NCBI RefSeq assembly: GCF_914484835.1
Contig: NZ_CAJZAR010000071.1
Coordinates: 30,126 to 94,125 of the forward strand
Length of the DNA: 64,000 bases
Source: Paraburkholderia tropica
GTDB lineage: Bacteria; Pseudomonadota; Gammaproteobacteria; Burkholderiales; Burkholderiaceae
Reading direction: 5' to 3'
The position numbers and the translations under genes were made by a program. Positions 36,459 to 45,681 of this stretch are shown here, piece by piece. Every line of letters starts with the position of its first letter. The first letter of the stretch is position 1. The notes under the pieces were generated by a model, which was not told where the DNA came from, did no database searches, and was given only the letters and a program-made list of their open reading frames with translations.

Positions 36459-37034
36459 ATGATTCAAATGATGGACCCGCGCAACGACGACAAGAACCTG
36501 TGGGTCGGCTGGGACGAATACCACCGGCTGATCGAAATGCTCGCGCTTCAGGTGCATGAATCGCGCTGGAAATTCGATCAGATCCTGTGTCTCGCGCGCG
36601 GCGGCCTGCGCGTGGGCGACCAGCTCTCGCGCATCTACGATCTGCCGCTGGCGATTCTCGCGACCAGCTCGTACCGCGAAGCAGCGGGCACGGAGCAGGG
36701 CGACCTCGACATCGCGCAGTACATCACGATGACGCGCGGTCACCTCGAAGGCAACGTGCTGCTGGTCGACGACCTCGTCGACTCGGGCGTCACGCTCGCG
36801 CGCGTGCAGGATCACCTGAAGGAGCGTTATCCGGCGGTGACCGGCGTGCGCTCGGCGGTGCTCTGGTACAAGGGCTGCTCGAAGGTGAAGCCGGACTATT
36901 TCGTCCAGCATCTGCCGACGAATCCCTGGATTCACCAGCCGTTCGAGGAGTGGGACACGGTGCGTCCGCACAACCTCGGCGCGTGGATCAAGCGCGGCCT
37001 GCAACAAGCCCAGCAGCAGAACTCGCAGGGTTGA
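36459..37034 (+). CDS. phosphoribosyltransferase (purine PRT-like)
   Basis: 191 residues. The type I PRTase signature VLLVDDLVDSGVTLARV, at about residues 98-114, binds PRPP. The region LCLARGGLRVGDQLSRIY is the second substrate loop. The size and the late WIHQPFEEWDTV resemble xanthine/hypoxanthine phosphoribosyltransferases, and the tight link to purA fits purine salvage, but the base specificity cannot be read from sequence. ATG 36459 has AAGAAGG upstream. A strong terminator follows. Confidence 0.86.
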   Translation: MIQMMDPRNDDKNLWVGWDEYHRLIEMLALQVHESRWKFDQILCLARGGLRVGDQLSRIYDLPLAILATSSYREAAGTEQGDLDIAQYITMTRGHLEGNVLLVDDLVDSGVTLARVQDHLKERYPAVTGVRSAVLWYKGCSKVKPDYFVQHLPTNPWIHQPFEEWDTVRPHNLGAWIKRGLQQAQQQNSQG

Positions 37035-37089
37035 GCGCGTTGGCGCGCCGCTGCGGCCCACGGGTCTGCGCGGCGCGGCCAGGCCATGA

Positions 37090-37118
37090 ACGGAGCCTTT
37101 CGAGGCTCCGTTTTTTTT
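37090..37118 (+). terminator. terminator after the phosphoribosyltransferase gene
   Basis: ACGGAGCC/GGCTCCGT stem with a six-base loop and a run of eight T; it ends the hisZ-purA stretch. Confidence 0.93.
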
Positions 37119-37262
37119 GCTGTCGCGGTGCGCTCCGATGGGCCAGTTCGCCCGCCGGGGCGCAGACGGCAGACTGCTGCAAAGCGCGAATGCTAAACTG
37201 CGCGGGGACAAGAGTACGTCGCGGGGTCGCAACGTGTACTCTGGTTCCACCCGCAGCCGGTT

Positions 37263-37268
37263 TAGAAT
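37263..37268 (+). promoter_or_regulatory. kup -10 box candidate
   Basis: TAGAAT 41 bases before the kup ATG, in an AT-richer patch. No good -35 at usual spacing. Confidence 0.3.
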
Positions 37269-37308
37269 AGCGCTCGAATTTTTCCGCCTCAAACGGATCT
37301 CTGCGTAT

Positions 37309-39195
37309 ATGACAACTAGCACGCACGTGGCAAAACAGCCGCTACCTTCCCTGGCCGTAGCGGCCATCGGCGTGGTGTTCGGCGATATCGGCACGAGCCC
37401 GCTGTACTCCCTGAAAGAGGCGTTCAGCCCTTCTCACGGCATTCCGCTTACCAACACGTCCATCCTTGGCGTCATCTCGCTGCTGTTCTGGGCGATCATG
37501 ATCGTCGTCAGCGTCAAATACGTCCTCATCGTGATGCGCGCCGATAACAACGGCGAAGGCGGCGTGCTCGCGCTCATGGCGCTCGCGCTGCGCTCGCTCG
37601 ACCGCAAGAGCCGCTCGGTCGTGGTGCTCACGGCGCTGGGCATCTTCGGCGCCTGCATGTTCTACGGCGATGCGGTGATCACGCCGGCCATCTCGGTGAT
37701 GTCGGCGGTCGAAGGTCTGGAGATTGCCGCGCCCAAGCTCGCGCATCTCGTGCTGCCGCTGACGATGGTGATCCTGATCGCGCTGTTCTGGATCCAGCGC
37801 CACGGCACCGCGCTCGTCGGCCGCCTGTTCGGGCCGATCATGGTGATCTGGTTCATCACCATCGCCGTGCTCGGCGCCGCGCGCATCGTGCAGCAGCCGG
37901 GCGTGATCGCGGCGCTCAATCCGTACTACGCCATCTCGTTCATGAGCGCGCACCTGCTGCAGGCCTACGTGGTGCTCGGCTCGGTCGTGCTGGTGCTGAC
38001 CGGCGCGGAAGCGCTCTACGCCGACATGGGCCACTTCGGCGCGAAGCCCATCCGCTGCGCGTGGTACGGCCTCGTGATGCCTTCGCTGGTGATCAACTAC
38101 TTCGGTCAGGGCGCGCTGCTGATGCAGGATCATCGTGCGATCGAAAATCCGTTCTTCCTGCTGGCGCCGGACTGGGCGCTCTTGCCGCTCGTCGTGCTCT
38201 CGACGATCGCCACGGTGATCGCTTCGCAAGCCGTGATCTCGGGCGCGTACTCGCTGACGAGCCAGGCGATCCTGCTGGGCTACGTGCCGCGTATGAAGGT
38301 GCTGCACACGTCGGATCTCGCCATCGGCCAGATCTATGTGCCGGTCGTGAACTGGATGCTGCTGTTCATCATTCTGTGCATCGTGGTGGGCTTCAAGAGC
38401 TCCGATAACCTCGCCGCCGCGTACGGCATCGCCGTGACCGCGACCATGGTGATGACCACGATCCTCGTGAGCGTCGTGATGACGAAGCTGTGGAAGTGGA
38501 ACAAGTGGCTGGTCGGGCTCATCATCGCGGGCTTGCTGATCATCGACCTCGGCTTCTTCGGCGCGAATCTGCTCAAGGTCGAAGAGGGTGGCTGGCTGCC
38601 GCTCGGCATCGGTGCGCTGCTGTTCTTCCTGCTGATGACGTGGTTCAAAGGCCGCATGATCGTGAAGGAGCGCACGGCCGCCGACGGCATTCCGCTGATG
38701 CCGTTCCTGCAAGGCCTGCTCGCGCATCCGCCGCATCGTGTTTCCGGCACCGCGATCTATCTCACGGGCAGCGACACGCTCGTGCCGGTGAGCCTGCTGC
38801 ATAACCTGAAGCACAACAAGGTGCTGCACGAACGCACGATTTTCCTCACGTTCAAGATTCGCGATATTCCGTACGTGTCGAACGCGGAGCGCGTGAGCGT
38901 GAAGGATATCGGCGGCGGTCTCTATCTCGTGAAGGCCGATTACGGCTTCAACGAAACGCCGGACGTGAAGGCCGTGCTCGAGGAGATTGGGCGTATCGAA
39001 GGCATGTCGTTCGAGATGATGGACACGTCGTTCTTCCTCGCGCGCGAGACGGTGGTGCCGACGCAATTGCCGGGCATGTCGATCTTCCGCGAGCGCGTGT
39101 TCGCGTGGATGCACCAGAATGCCGCGAAGCCGACCGACTTCTTCAGCATTCCCGCGAATCGCGTGGTGGAACTGGGGACGAAGATCGAGATTTGA
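37309..39195 (+). CDS. kup: potassium uptake protein Kup
   Basis: 628 residues, typical of Kup/Trk-independent K+ transporters. The N-terminus holds the signature AIGVVFGDIGTSPLYSLKEAF, followed by about twelve membrane segments to residue 450 or so, then a cytoplasmic C-terminal domain (about 470-628) with TAIYLTGSDTLVPVSLLHNLKHNKVLH. Kup imports K+ with H+. ATG 37309 is chosen because the family starts about 20 residues before the signature; the in-frame extension upstream reads through the promoter and terminator region. It is convergent with tex. Confidence 0.95.
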   Translation: MTTSTHVAKQPLPSLAVAAIGVVFGDIGTSPLYSLKEAFSPSHGIPLTNTSILGVISLLFWAIMIVVSVKYVLIVMRADNNGEGGVLALMALALRSLDRKSRSVVVLTALGIFGACMFYGDAVITPAISVMSAVEGLEIAAPKLAHLVLPLTMVILIALFWIQRHGTALVGRLFGPIMVIWFITIAVLGAARIVQQPGVIAALNPYYAISFMSAHLLQAYVVLGSVVLVLTGAEALYADMGHFGAKPIRCAWYGLVMPSLVINYFGQGALLMQDHRAIENPFFLLAPDWALLPLVVLSTIATVIASQAVISGAYSLTSQAILLGYVPRMKVLHTSDLAIGQIYVPVVNWMLLFIILCIVVGFKSSDNLAAAYGIAVTATMVMTTILVSVVMTKLWKWNKWLVGLIIAGLLIIDLGFFGANLLKVEEGGWLPLGIGALLFFLLMTWFKGRMIVKERTAADGIPLMPFLQGLLAHPPHRVSGTAIYLTGSDTLVPVSLLHNLKHNKVLHERTIFLTFKIRDIPYVSNAERVSVKDIGGGLYLVKADYGFNETPDVKAVLEEIGRIEGMSFEMMDTSFFLARETVVPTQLPGMSIFRERVFAWMHQNAAKPTDFFSIPANRVVELGTKIEI

Positions 39196-39213
39196 TCGTC
39201 AGCTTCAAGATGC

Positions 39214-39242
39214 AAAAAAGCCGCCCTTGGGCGGCTTTTTTG
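39214..39242 (+). terminator. bidirectional terminator between kup and tex
   Basis: AAAAAAGCCGCCC and GCGGCTTTTTT form a hairpin with a TTGG loop and A/T tracts on both sides, serving the convergent genes. Confidence 0.9.
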
Positions 39243-39316
39243 TTGCACTTGGATTGCGCGGTTCACGCGCGGCGCGGGCTAGCATGGTGTGCGGCCCGCG
39301 CCGCGTGCGGCCTACG

Positions 39317-41662
39317 TTAGCGCTTGAGCTTCGCAAACGCCGCAGCCATCGCGTTCACCGGCTCCTCGCCGCGCGAACGCTGACCGCCGCGATTGGCGTT
39401 GCCGCCGCGATCATTGCGATCACGACTGCCGCCATTGCCCGCGCCGCCACCGGCGCGCTGCGCCGCGCTTGCGGGATCGTCGTCCATACGCATCGTGAGC
39501 GCGATGCGCTGACGCTTCACGTCGACGTCGAGCACCTTCACCTTCACGACCTGACCGGCCTTCACGACTTCGTGCGGATCCTTGATGAACTTCGTCGACA
39601 GCGCCGAGACGTGCACGAGACCGTCCTGATGCACGCCCACGTCGATGAACGCGCCAAACGCCGCCACGTTGGTCACGACGCCTTCGAGCACCATGCCCGG
39701 CACGAGATCCGAGACCTTCTCGACGCCATCGCGGAACGTTGCCGTCTTGAACTCGGGACGCGGATCGCGGCCCGGCTTTTCGAGCTCGGAGAGAATGTCG
39801 CGCACGGTCGGCAGACCAAATCGCTCATCGACGAATTCAGCGGGCGAGAGACCCGACAGCGCCTCGCGGCTACCGAGCACGTCGCCGATATTGCGCTGAA
39901 TCTTCGCGAGCATGCGCTCGACGACCGGATACGCTTCCGGGTGCACCGACGAACGGTCGAGCGGATTCTCGCCGCTGTTGATGCGCAGGAAGCCTGCGGC
40001 CTGTTCGAAGGTCTTGTCGCCGAGACGCGGCACCTTCTTCAGATGCTCGCGCGAGGGGAACGGACCGTTCGCATCGCGGTAATCGACGATATTGCGCGCG
40101 AGCGTCGAGTTCAGGCCCGACACGCGCGCGAGCAGCGCAACCGAAGCCGTATTCGCATCGACGCCCACCGCGTTCACGCAGTCCTCGACCACGGCATCGA
40201 GCGAACGCGCGAGTTCGCGCTGGTTCACGTCGTGCTGATACTGGCCGACGCCGATCGCCTTCGGCTCGATCTTCACGAGTTCGGCGAGCGGGTCTTGCAG
40301 ACGACGCGCGATCGACACGGCGCCGCGCAGCGATACGTCCAGTTCCGGGAATTCCTTCGCCGCTAGTTCGGACGCCGAATAAACCGACGCCCCGGCTTCG
40401 GACACGACGATCTTCTGCAGCTTCAGTTCAGGATGCTTCGCGATCAGTTCGCTCGCGAGCTTGTCGGTTTCGCGCGATGCCGTGCCGTTACCGATGCTGA
40501 CGAGTTCGGCCTGCGTTTGCGCGGCGATGCGCGCGAGCTTCGCGAGCGAGCCGTCCCAGTCGCGGCGCGGTTCGTGCGGGTAAATCGTGTCGGTCGCGAG
40601 CAGCTTGCCCGTGCGATCGACCACGGCCACCTTCACGCCCGTGCGCAGACCCGGATCGAGGCCGATCACAGCCTTCGGACCGGCCGGCGCGGCGAGCAGC
40701 AGATCCTTGAGGTTGCGCGCGAACACGCGGATCGCCTCGGTCTCGGCCAGCTCGCGCAGATTCGTGAGCAGTTCGTTTTCGAGGTGCGGCTGCACCTTCA
40801 CGCGCCAGCACCAGCGGCACACGTCGGCGAGCCACTTGTCGGCGGGGCGGCCCAGATTCGCGATGTTGAAGTGGCGCGCGATATGGCCTTCGCCCGGATG
40901 CGGCGTCTGCGTGTCGAGTTCGCCGCCGAGGCCCAGCTTGACCATCAGCACGCCCGCGTTACGGCCGCGGAACAGCGCGAGCGCGCGGTGCGACGGTACG
41001 GTCTTGATGGTCTCGGAGTAGTCGTAGTAGTCGCGGAACTTCTCGCCTTCCTCTTTTTCCTTGCCTTCGATCACGGTCGACGTCACCACGCCCTGGTTTT
41101 GCAGCCAGTCGCGCAGCTTGCCGAGCAGTTCGGCCGTTTCGCCGAATTGTTCGGAGAGGATGTCGCGCGCGCCGTCGAGCGCGGCCTTCACGTCGGCGAC
41201 GCCTTTCTCCGCGTCCACGTACTGCGCGGCTTCCGTCTGCGGATCGAGCAGCGGATTGGCGAGCAGCGCGTCGGCGAGCGGCTGAAGGCCGGCTTCGCGG
41301 GCGATCTGCGCGCGCGTGCGGCGCTTGGGCTTGTACGGCAGATAGAGGTCTTCGAGAACCTGCTTGCTGTCCGCGGTCTCGATGGCGGTGCGCAGTTCGT
41401 CGGTGAGCTTGCCTTGCTCGTCGATGCTCGCGAGGATCGTGGCGCGGCGTTCTTCGAGTTCGCGCAGATACAGCAGACGCTCTTCGAGCGTGCGCAGCTG
41501 GGTGTCGTCGAGATTGTCCGTGACTTCCTTGCGGTAGCGGGCGATGAACGGAACGGTCGCTCCTTCGTCGAGAAGCTGGACGGCGGCCGCCACCTGGCGC
41601 GGTTGAACGCTCAGTTCAGTGGCGATACGCTGGACGATCTTGAGTGCTACGGTTTCCGTCAT
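39317..41662 (-). CDS. tex: Tex-type S1 RNA-binding protein
   Basis: 781 residues. The layout is that of Tex: N-terminal helical region (VPFIARYRKEVTDNLDDTQLRTLEERL), a YqgF/RNase H-like domain (VIGLDPGLRTGVKVAVVD), helix-hairpin-helix repeats (NIVDYRDANGPFPSREHLKKV) and a C-terminal S1 domain (about 645-715, VVTNVAAFGAFIDVGVHQDG). Tex binds nucleic acids and affects transcription and toxin expression in several pathogens. The tail is Gly/Asn/Arg-rich. ATG 41662 is used, as the family begins about there; the longer frame reads into the upstream gap. Confidence 0.96.
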   Translation of the reverse strand: MTETVALKIVQRIATELSVQPRQVAAAVQLLDEGATVPFIARYRKEVTDNLDDTQLRTLEERLLYLRELEERRATILASIDEQGKLTDELRTAIETADSKQVLEDLYLPYKPKRRTRAQIAREAGLQPLADALLANPLLDPQTEAAQYVDAEKGVADVKAALDGARDILSEQFGETAELLGKLRDWLQNQGVVTSTVIEGKEKEEGEKFRDYYDYSETIKTVPSHRALALFRGRNAGVLMVKLGLGGELDTQTPHPGEGHIARHFNIANLGRPADKWLADVCRWCWRVKVQPHLENELLTNLRELAETEAIRVFARNLKDLLLAAPAGPKAVIGLDPGLRTGVKVAVVDRTGKLLATDTIYPHEPRRDWDGSLAKLARIAAQTQAELVSIGNGTASRETDKLASELIAKHPELKLQKIVVSEAGASVYSASELAAKEFPELDVSLRGAVSIARRLQDPLAELVKIEPKAIGVGQYQHDVNQRELARSLDAVVEDCVNAVGVDANTASVALLARVSGLNSTLARNIVDYRDANGPFPSREHLKKVPRLGDKTFEQAAGFLRINSGENPLDRSSVHPEAYPVVERMLAKIQRNIGDVLGSREALSGLSPAEFVDERFGLPTVRDILSELEKPGRDPRPEFKTATFRDGVEKVSDLVPGMVLEGVVTNVAAFGAFIDVGVHQDGLVHVSALSTKFIKDPHEVVKAGQVVKVKVLDVDVKRQRIALTMRMDDDPASAAQRAGGGAGNGGSRDRNDRGGNANRGGQRSRGEEPVNAMAAAFAKLKR

Positions 41663-41821
41663 AGGGTCTGGATATTCCTGCGAGGATCGGTTTGCAGTCC
41701 GGTTTTCGGTCCGACGACCGGGCGGAGCGCACCCGCGAGGGAACGCCCGCTGGCCGGTGGAGCGGGGCATTTTGCCATAAATGGCCGGGCGCTCGAGTCG
41801 GGGGGTGTTAGAATTTCCCCC

Positions 41822-42826
41822 ATGTTCCGCTGCCCTCAGAAGACGTTGATCCCATCCCGTTTGTCACCTGTCCGGTCCGTTGCGCGCGAAGGCGCTGCAT
41901 GGCGGACCTCCGCCCGCGCGGCGGTTTGTGCCGTCGCGTTGCTGGCGATGGCGAACGTTCCGGCCCTCGCGCAAGATGAGGCAGCCCAAGGCGGCGCGGC
42001 TAGCGGTGCGCAAGCCACGAGCCCGGTCGAAGTAGGCGGTCCGATCGGATCGGGCGCTTCGGCGCCGCTTGCGGCTTCGGACGCGGCGAATGCCGGGGTG
42101 CAGAACGATTTTGGCGCGCGTCAGAAGGTGCTTGACCGCCGCACGGCGGAGAACAACTACCAATACGGCGTGGCGCAGCACAACTGCTACGACACGTTCT
42201 TCGTGAATCACTGTCTTGGCAAGGCGCGCGACGCGATGCGCGTGGTGCAGGCGGACATCCGCCATCAGCAGTTGCAGCTCGACGAAGAACAGCGCGCCGA
42301 CAACGCTCGCCGCCGCGACGAGCAGACCGCCCTGCAACGCGCGCGCGACGAAGCCGACGCGCCGCAGCGGGCCGCGAACGAGGCGAAGAGTTCGCAGACC
42401 TTCGAGGACAAGCAGCGTCAGCACGCGCTCGATCAGGCGCAGCGTCAGGCCGAAGCGCCGCAGCGCGCCGCGAACGCGCAGGCGTATCAGGACAAGCAGC
42501 GTCAGCATGCGCTGGATCAGGCGCAGCGTCAGGGCGAACAGGCCCAGTCGCAACGCACCGCCAATCAGGCCGCGTACGACAAGAAGCAGTCGGACTACCA
42601 GAAGCAGCTCGAGCAGGCGCGCGCGCAAGGTCAGCAGAAGGCGCAGGAACGCGCCGACAAGGCTGAACGCTTCCAGCAGAAGCAGGATGAGGCGGCGAAG
42701 CATAAGGCTGACGTGGAAGCGCGTCAGAAACAGGCGGCTGAGAAGGCGCAGCAGCAGGCGCAACAGAAGCAGCAGCAGGAACAACAGCAGCAGCAACAGC
42801 AGCAACAGCAATCGCAGGGCAAGTAG
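41822..42826 (+). CDS. exported coiled-coil protein with Gln/Arg-rich tandem repeats, function unknown
   Basis: 334 residues, divergent from tex. A long basic leader precedes a hydrophobic signal segment with probable cleavage after PALA (residue 50). After an Ala/Gly/Ser-rich linker comes a conserved-looking block with two cysteines, Cys122 and Cys131 (QHNCYDTFFVNHCLGKARD), probably a disulfide in the periplasm. From about 145 on it is a charged coiled coil with two near-identical tandem units containing DKQRQHALDQAQRQ, then degenerate units and a C-terminal poly-Gln tract encoded by CAG/CAA. I do not recognise a family function; an envelope stalk or scaffold role is possible. No strong ribosome site precedes the ATG. 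Confidence 0.78.
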   Translation: MFRCPQKTLIPSRLSPVRSVAREGAAWRTSARAAVCAVALLAMANVPALAQDEAAQGGAASGAQATSPVEVGGPIGSGASAPLAASDAANAGVQNDFGARQKVLDRRTAENNYQYGVAQHNCYDTFFVNHCLGKARDAMRVVQADIRHQQLQLDEEQRADNARRRDEQTALQRARDEADAPQRAANEAKSSQTFEDKQRQHALDQAQRQAEAPQRAANAQAYQDKQRQHALDQAQRQGEQAQSQRTANQAAYDKKQSDYQKQLEQARAQGQQKAQERADKAERFQQKQDEAAKHKADVEARQKQAAEKAQQQAQQKQQQEQQQQQQQQQQSQGK

Positions 42827-42908
42827 CACTCCGCTTTTTCAGCCGGTCAGCAACCTCAGGCGCGCGCCTCTTCGCACGGCGTGCGCCGATCATGACGAGG
42901 AGGCGAGC

Positions 42909-43142
42909 ATGCGCGAGCATCGTGAAGTCAAAGGCGAGGTCCTTCGTGACCGCATTCTGCAACTGGAATCGGAACACGGCGATCTCAATCGTCTGATCGA
43001 GAGGCTCTGTGAGAAGTCGGACTTCGACGATCTCGAACTGCAAAAGCTGAAGAGGCGCAAGCTCAAGCTCAAGGACAACATCATCCTGCTGCAATTGCAG
43101 CTGGACCCCGATTCAACGAAGACCTCGAACGGGCACGCCTGA
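42909..43142 (+). CDS. DUF465 (YdcH-like) small protein
   Basis: 77 residues. An all-helical protein: HREVKGEVLRDRILQLESEHGDLNRLIERL, then the DUF465-type KLKRRKLKLKDNIILLQLQ. Members such as YdcH are small coiled-coil proteins of unknown function. ATG 42909 follows GAGGAGGCG, a good ribosome site at eight bases. It may be transcribed with the preceding coiled-coil gene (82 bases apart) and with the helicase gene 75 bases later. Confidence 0.85.
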   Translation: MREHREVKGEVLRDRILQLESEHGDLNRLIERLCEKSDFDDLELQKLKRRKLKLKDNIILLQLQLDPDSTKTSNGHA

Positions 43143-43217
43143 TTCCGGGTCCCGGCAGGCGCCGGGGCGCGGCCGCAATCGGGCTGTGCCTCGAGGACCG
43201 AGCAGGAACCGCTTGCC

Positions 43218-45464
43218 TTGAATTCAACGACCGTTTCCCGAACCCAGTCTGCACGCGATGGCGGCGCGCGGACTGGCGACGCTCGCGCCGCGCAAGCCGC
43301 ATCGCCCGCGCTGAGCACGCGTCGCGCCGCCGAACTCCAGGAACTCTTTGCCGCCGACGGCCTGCTCGCACGCGAGATCGATGGCTATCGTCCGCGTGCC
43401 GCGCAGATCGAGATGGCGAGCGCCGTCGCGGCCGCGATGGAAGCCGCCGCGCAGGCGCAGCCCGATCCCGCCGCGTTCGAGTTGCAGTCGCGCCCGGCGC
43501 GGCGTCTGGAACGTGGCGCGCCCGTACCGGCCTCCGCGAACGGCGACGACGCATCGGGCGCCGGCGAGTCGGGCGACAACACGCTGATCGTCGAAGCGGG
43601 GACGGGCACGGGCAAGACCTACGCCTATCTCGTGCCGGCCATGCTGTGGGGCGGCAAGGTGATCGTCTCCACGGGCACGAAGCATTTGCAGGATCAGCTT
43701 TTCGCCCGCGACATTCCGACCGTGCGCGACGCGCTCGCGGTGCCCGTGAGCGTGGCGATGCTCAAGGGTCGCTCGAACTATCTGTGTCACTACTATTTGC
43801 AGCGCACGGCCGACAACGGCCGCTTGCCGTCGCGCCAGGAAACCTCGTATCTGCAGGAGATCATCCGCTTCGCGAAGATCACGCGTTCGGGCGACAAGGC
43901 CGAACTCGCGAGCGTGCCGGAGACGGCGGCCGTGTGGTCGATGGTCACCTCGACGCGCGATAACTGCCTCGGTCAGGAGTGTCCGCATTACAAGGATTGC
44001 TTCGTGATGCAGGCACGCCGCGAAGCGCAGCAGGCGGACATCGTGGTGGTCAATCACCATCTGTTCTTCGCCGACATCATGCTGCGCGACACCGGCATGG
44101 CCGAACTGCTGCCGAGCGCGAACACGATCATCTTCGACGAAGCGCATCAGTTGCCTGAAACCGCCACGCTGTTTTTCGGCGAGACGCTCTCGACCGCGCA
44201 GTTCCTCGAACTCGCGCGCGATTGTGTCGCGGAAGGTCTCGCGCATGCGCGCGATGCGGTGGAGTGGGTGAAGCTGGCCGCGGGCGTCGAACGCGCCGCG
44301 CGCGACGTGCGTCTTGCGTTCAAGGAAGATTCGCTGCGGCTCTCGATCACGCAGTTGCCCGAGGACCATCCGCTGTTCGATGCGCTCGATGCGTTGCAGA
44401 CCGAGTTGGGTACGCTCGCCACGGCGCTGGCGGGTCAGGCCGAACGCGCGGAATCGCTGGGCACCTGCCTGCGCCGCGCGCGCGAGTTGCAGGGCATCCT
44501 CGCGGGCTGGACTGGCGCCGCGGTAGCCGAGCCGGCGCGCAAGCCCGAAGGCGAGGGTGAGGCCGCCAACGATCACCCGGGCGACGACGAAAAGGTCCGC
44601 TGGGTCGAAGTGTTCTCGCATACGGTGCAGTTGCACGAGACGCCGCTCTCGGTCGCGCCGATTTTCGCGAAGCAGCGCGCGGGCGTGCCGCGCACGTGGA
44701 TTTTCACGTCGGCGACGCTGTCGGTGCGCGGCGACTTCACGCACTACGCGGCGCAGATGGGCTTGAGTTCGCGCCGTTCGATGACCTTGCCGAGCCCGTT
44801 CGATTATCCGCAGCAGGGTTTGCTGTACGTGCCGCGCAACATGCCGCAGCCGTCGTCGCCGCAGTTCACCGACGCTGTGTTCGATGCCGCGTTGCCGGCG
44901 ATCGAGGCATCGGGCGGTGGCGTGTTCATGCTGTGCACAACGTTGCGCGCAGTCGACCGTATCGCCGCGAAGCTGCGCGATACGATCGAGGCACGCGGCT
45001 GGAATACGCCCTTGCTCGTGCAGGGTGACGCGAGCCGTACCGAGCTGCTGGAGCGCTTCCGCGCGTACGGCAATGCGATCCTCGTGGGCAGCCAGAGCTT
45101 CTGGGAAGGCGTCGACGTGCGCGGGGATGCGCTCTCGCTCGTCGTCATCGACAAGCTGCCGTTCGCGCCGCCCGACGATCCCGTGCTTGCTGCGCGACTC
45201 GATGCGCTGACCAAGAAGGGTTTGAGTCCGTTTGCGGTACATCAACTTCCGCAAGCTGTAATCACGCTCAAGCAGGGCGCGGGCCGCTTGATTCGCGCTG
45301 AGACCGATCGCGGCGTGTTGATGATCTGCGATACGCGTCTCGTCGATAAGCCGTATGGACGCCGTATCTGGCAAAGTCTGCCGCCGTTCAAGCGCACGCG
45401 CGAAATCGAAGTCGTGCAGGCGTTCTTCGAAGGCGAGGAAGAAGAGGGCGGGCAAGCCGGCTAA
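43218..45464 (+). CDS. ATP-dependent DNA helicase of the DinG/YoaA (XPD-like) family
   Basis: 748 residues. Superfamily 2 helicase: Walker A EAGTGTGKT with Lys133, DEAH at 307-310, and late motifs VGSQSFWEGVDVRG and KQGAGRLIR. The four cysteines 190, 250, 255 and 261 (in SNYLC and CLGQECPHYKDC) have the spacing of the Fe-S cluster of XPD/DinG/YoaA proteins. These helicases unwind 5'-to-3' and resolve R-loops or damage. The start is TTG 43218 with AGGAACC upstream; no ATG is available before the conserved part. E. coli YoaA is the closer parallel by the lack of a nuclease domain, but I cannot separate DinG from YoaA with certainty. Confidence 0.92.
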   Translation: MNSTTVSRTQSARDGGARTGDARAAQAASPALSTRRAAELQELFAADGLLAREIDGYRPRAAQIEMASAVAAAMEAAAQAQPDPAAFELQSRPARRLERGAPVPASANGDDASGAGESGDNTLIVEAGTGTGKTYAYLVPAMLWGGKVIVSTGTKHLQDQLFARDIPTVRDALAVPVSVAMLKGRSNYLCHYYLQRTADNGRLPSRQETSYLQEIIRFAKITRSGDKAELASVPETAAVWSMVTSTRDNCLGQECPHYKDCFVMQARREAQQADIVVVNHHLFFADIMLRDTGMAELLPSANTIIFDEAHQLPETATLFFGETLSTAQFLELARDCVAEGLAHARDAVEWVKLAAGVERAARDVRLAFKEDSLRLSITQLPEDHPLFDALDALQTELGTLATALAGQAERAESLGTCLRRARELQGILAGWTGAAVAEPARKPEGEGEAANDHPGDDEKVRWVEVFSHTVQLHETPLSVAPIFAKQRAGVPRTWIFTSATLSVRGDFTHYAAQMGLSSRRSMTLPSPFDYPQQGLLYVPRNMPQPSSPQFTDAVFDAALPAIEASGGGVFMLCTTLRAVDRIAAKLRDTIEARGWNTPLLVQGDASRTELLERFRAYGNAILVGSQSFWEGVDVRGDALSLVVIDKLPFAPPDDPVLAARLDALTKKGLSPFAVHQLPQAVITLKQGAGRLIRAETDRGVLMICDTRLVDKPYGRRIWQSLPPFKRTREIEVVQAFFEGEEEEGGQAG

Positions 45465-45546
45465 TCAGGCTGCGCGCGTAATACACGCTTGCAGATGCGT
45501 CGCGGTTGTTACATGCGCGACGCATCATGCAATCACGATGGAAAAC

Positions 45547-45581
45547 AAAAAAGCCACGAACTTGCGTTCGTGGCTTTTTTG
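45547..45581 (+). terminator. bidirectional terminator between the helicase and lipoprotein genes
   Basis: AAAAAAGCCACGAAC and GTTCGTGGCTTTTTT with a TTGC-type loop; A and T tracts on both sides. Confidence 0.92.
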
Positions 45582-45681
45582 CTTGCCCGCTGTGCGACTG
45601 ACGATGTCGTCAGGCTGCACCGCGGTTCGCTGCGATGCCCGCTGGAGCCGAAGCTCTGCACGGGCCTCGCGCGAATGCAGC

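Noticed and set aside
42390..42820. Regularly repeated DNA in the coiled-coil gene as a possible CRISPR array
   Set aside because: The repeats are in frame, imperfect, and encode tandem Gln/Arg-rich protein units; there are no unique spacers and no cas genes.
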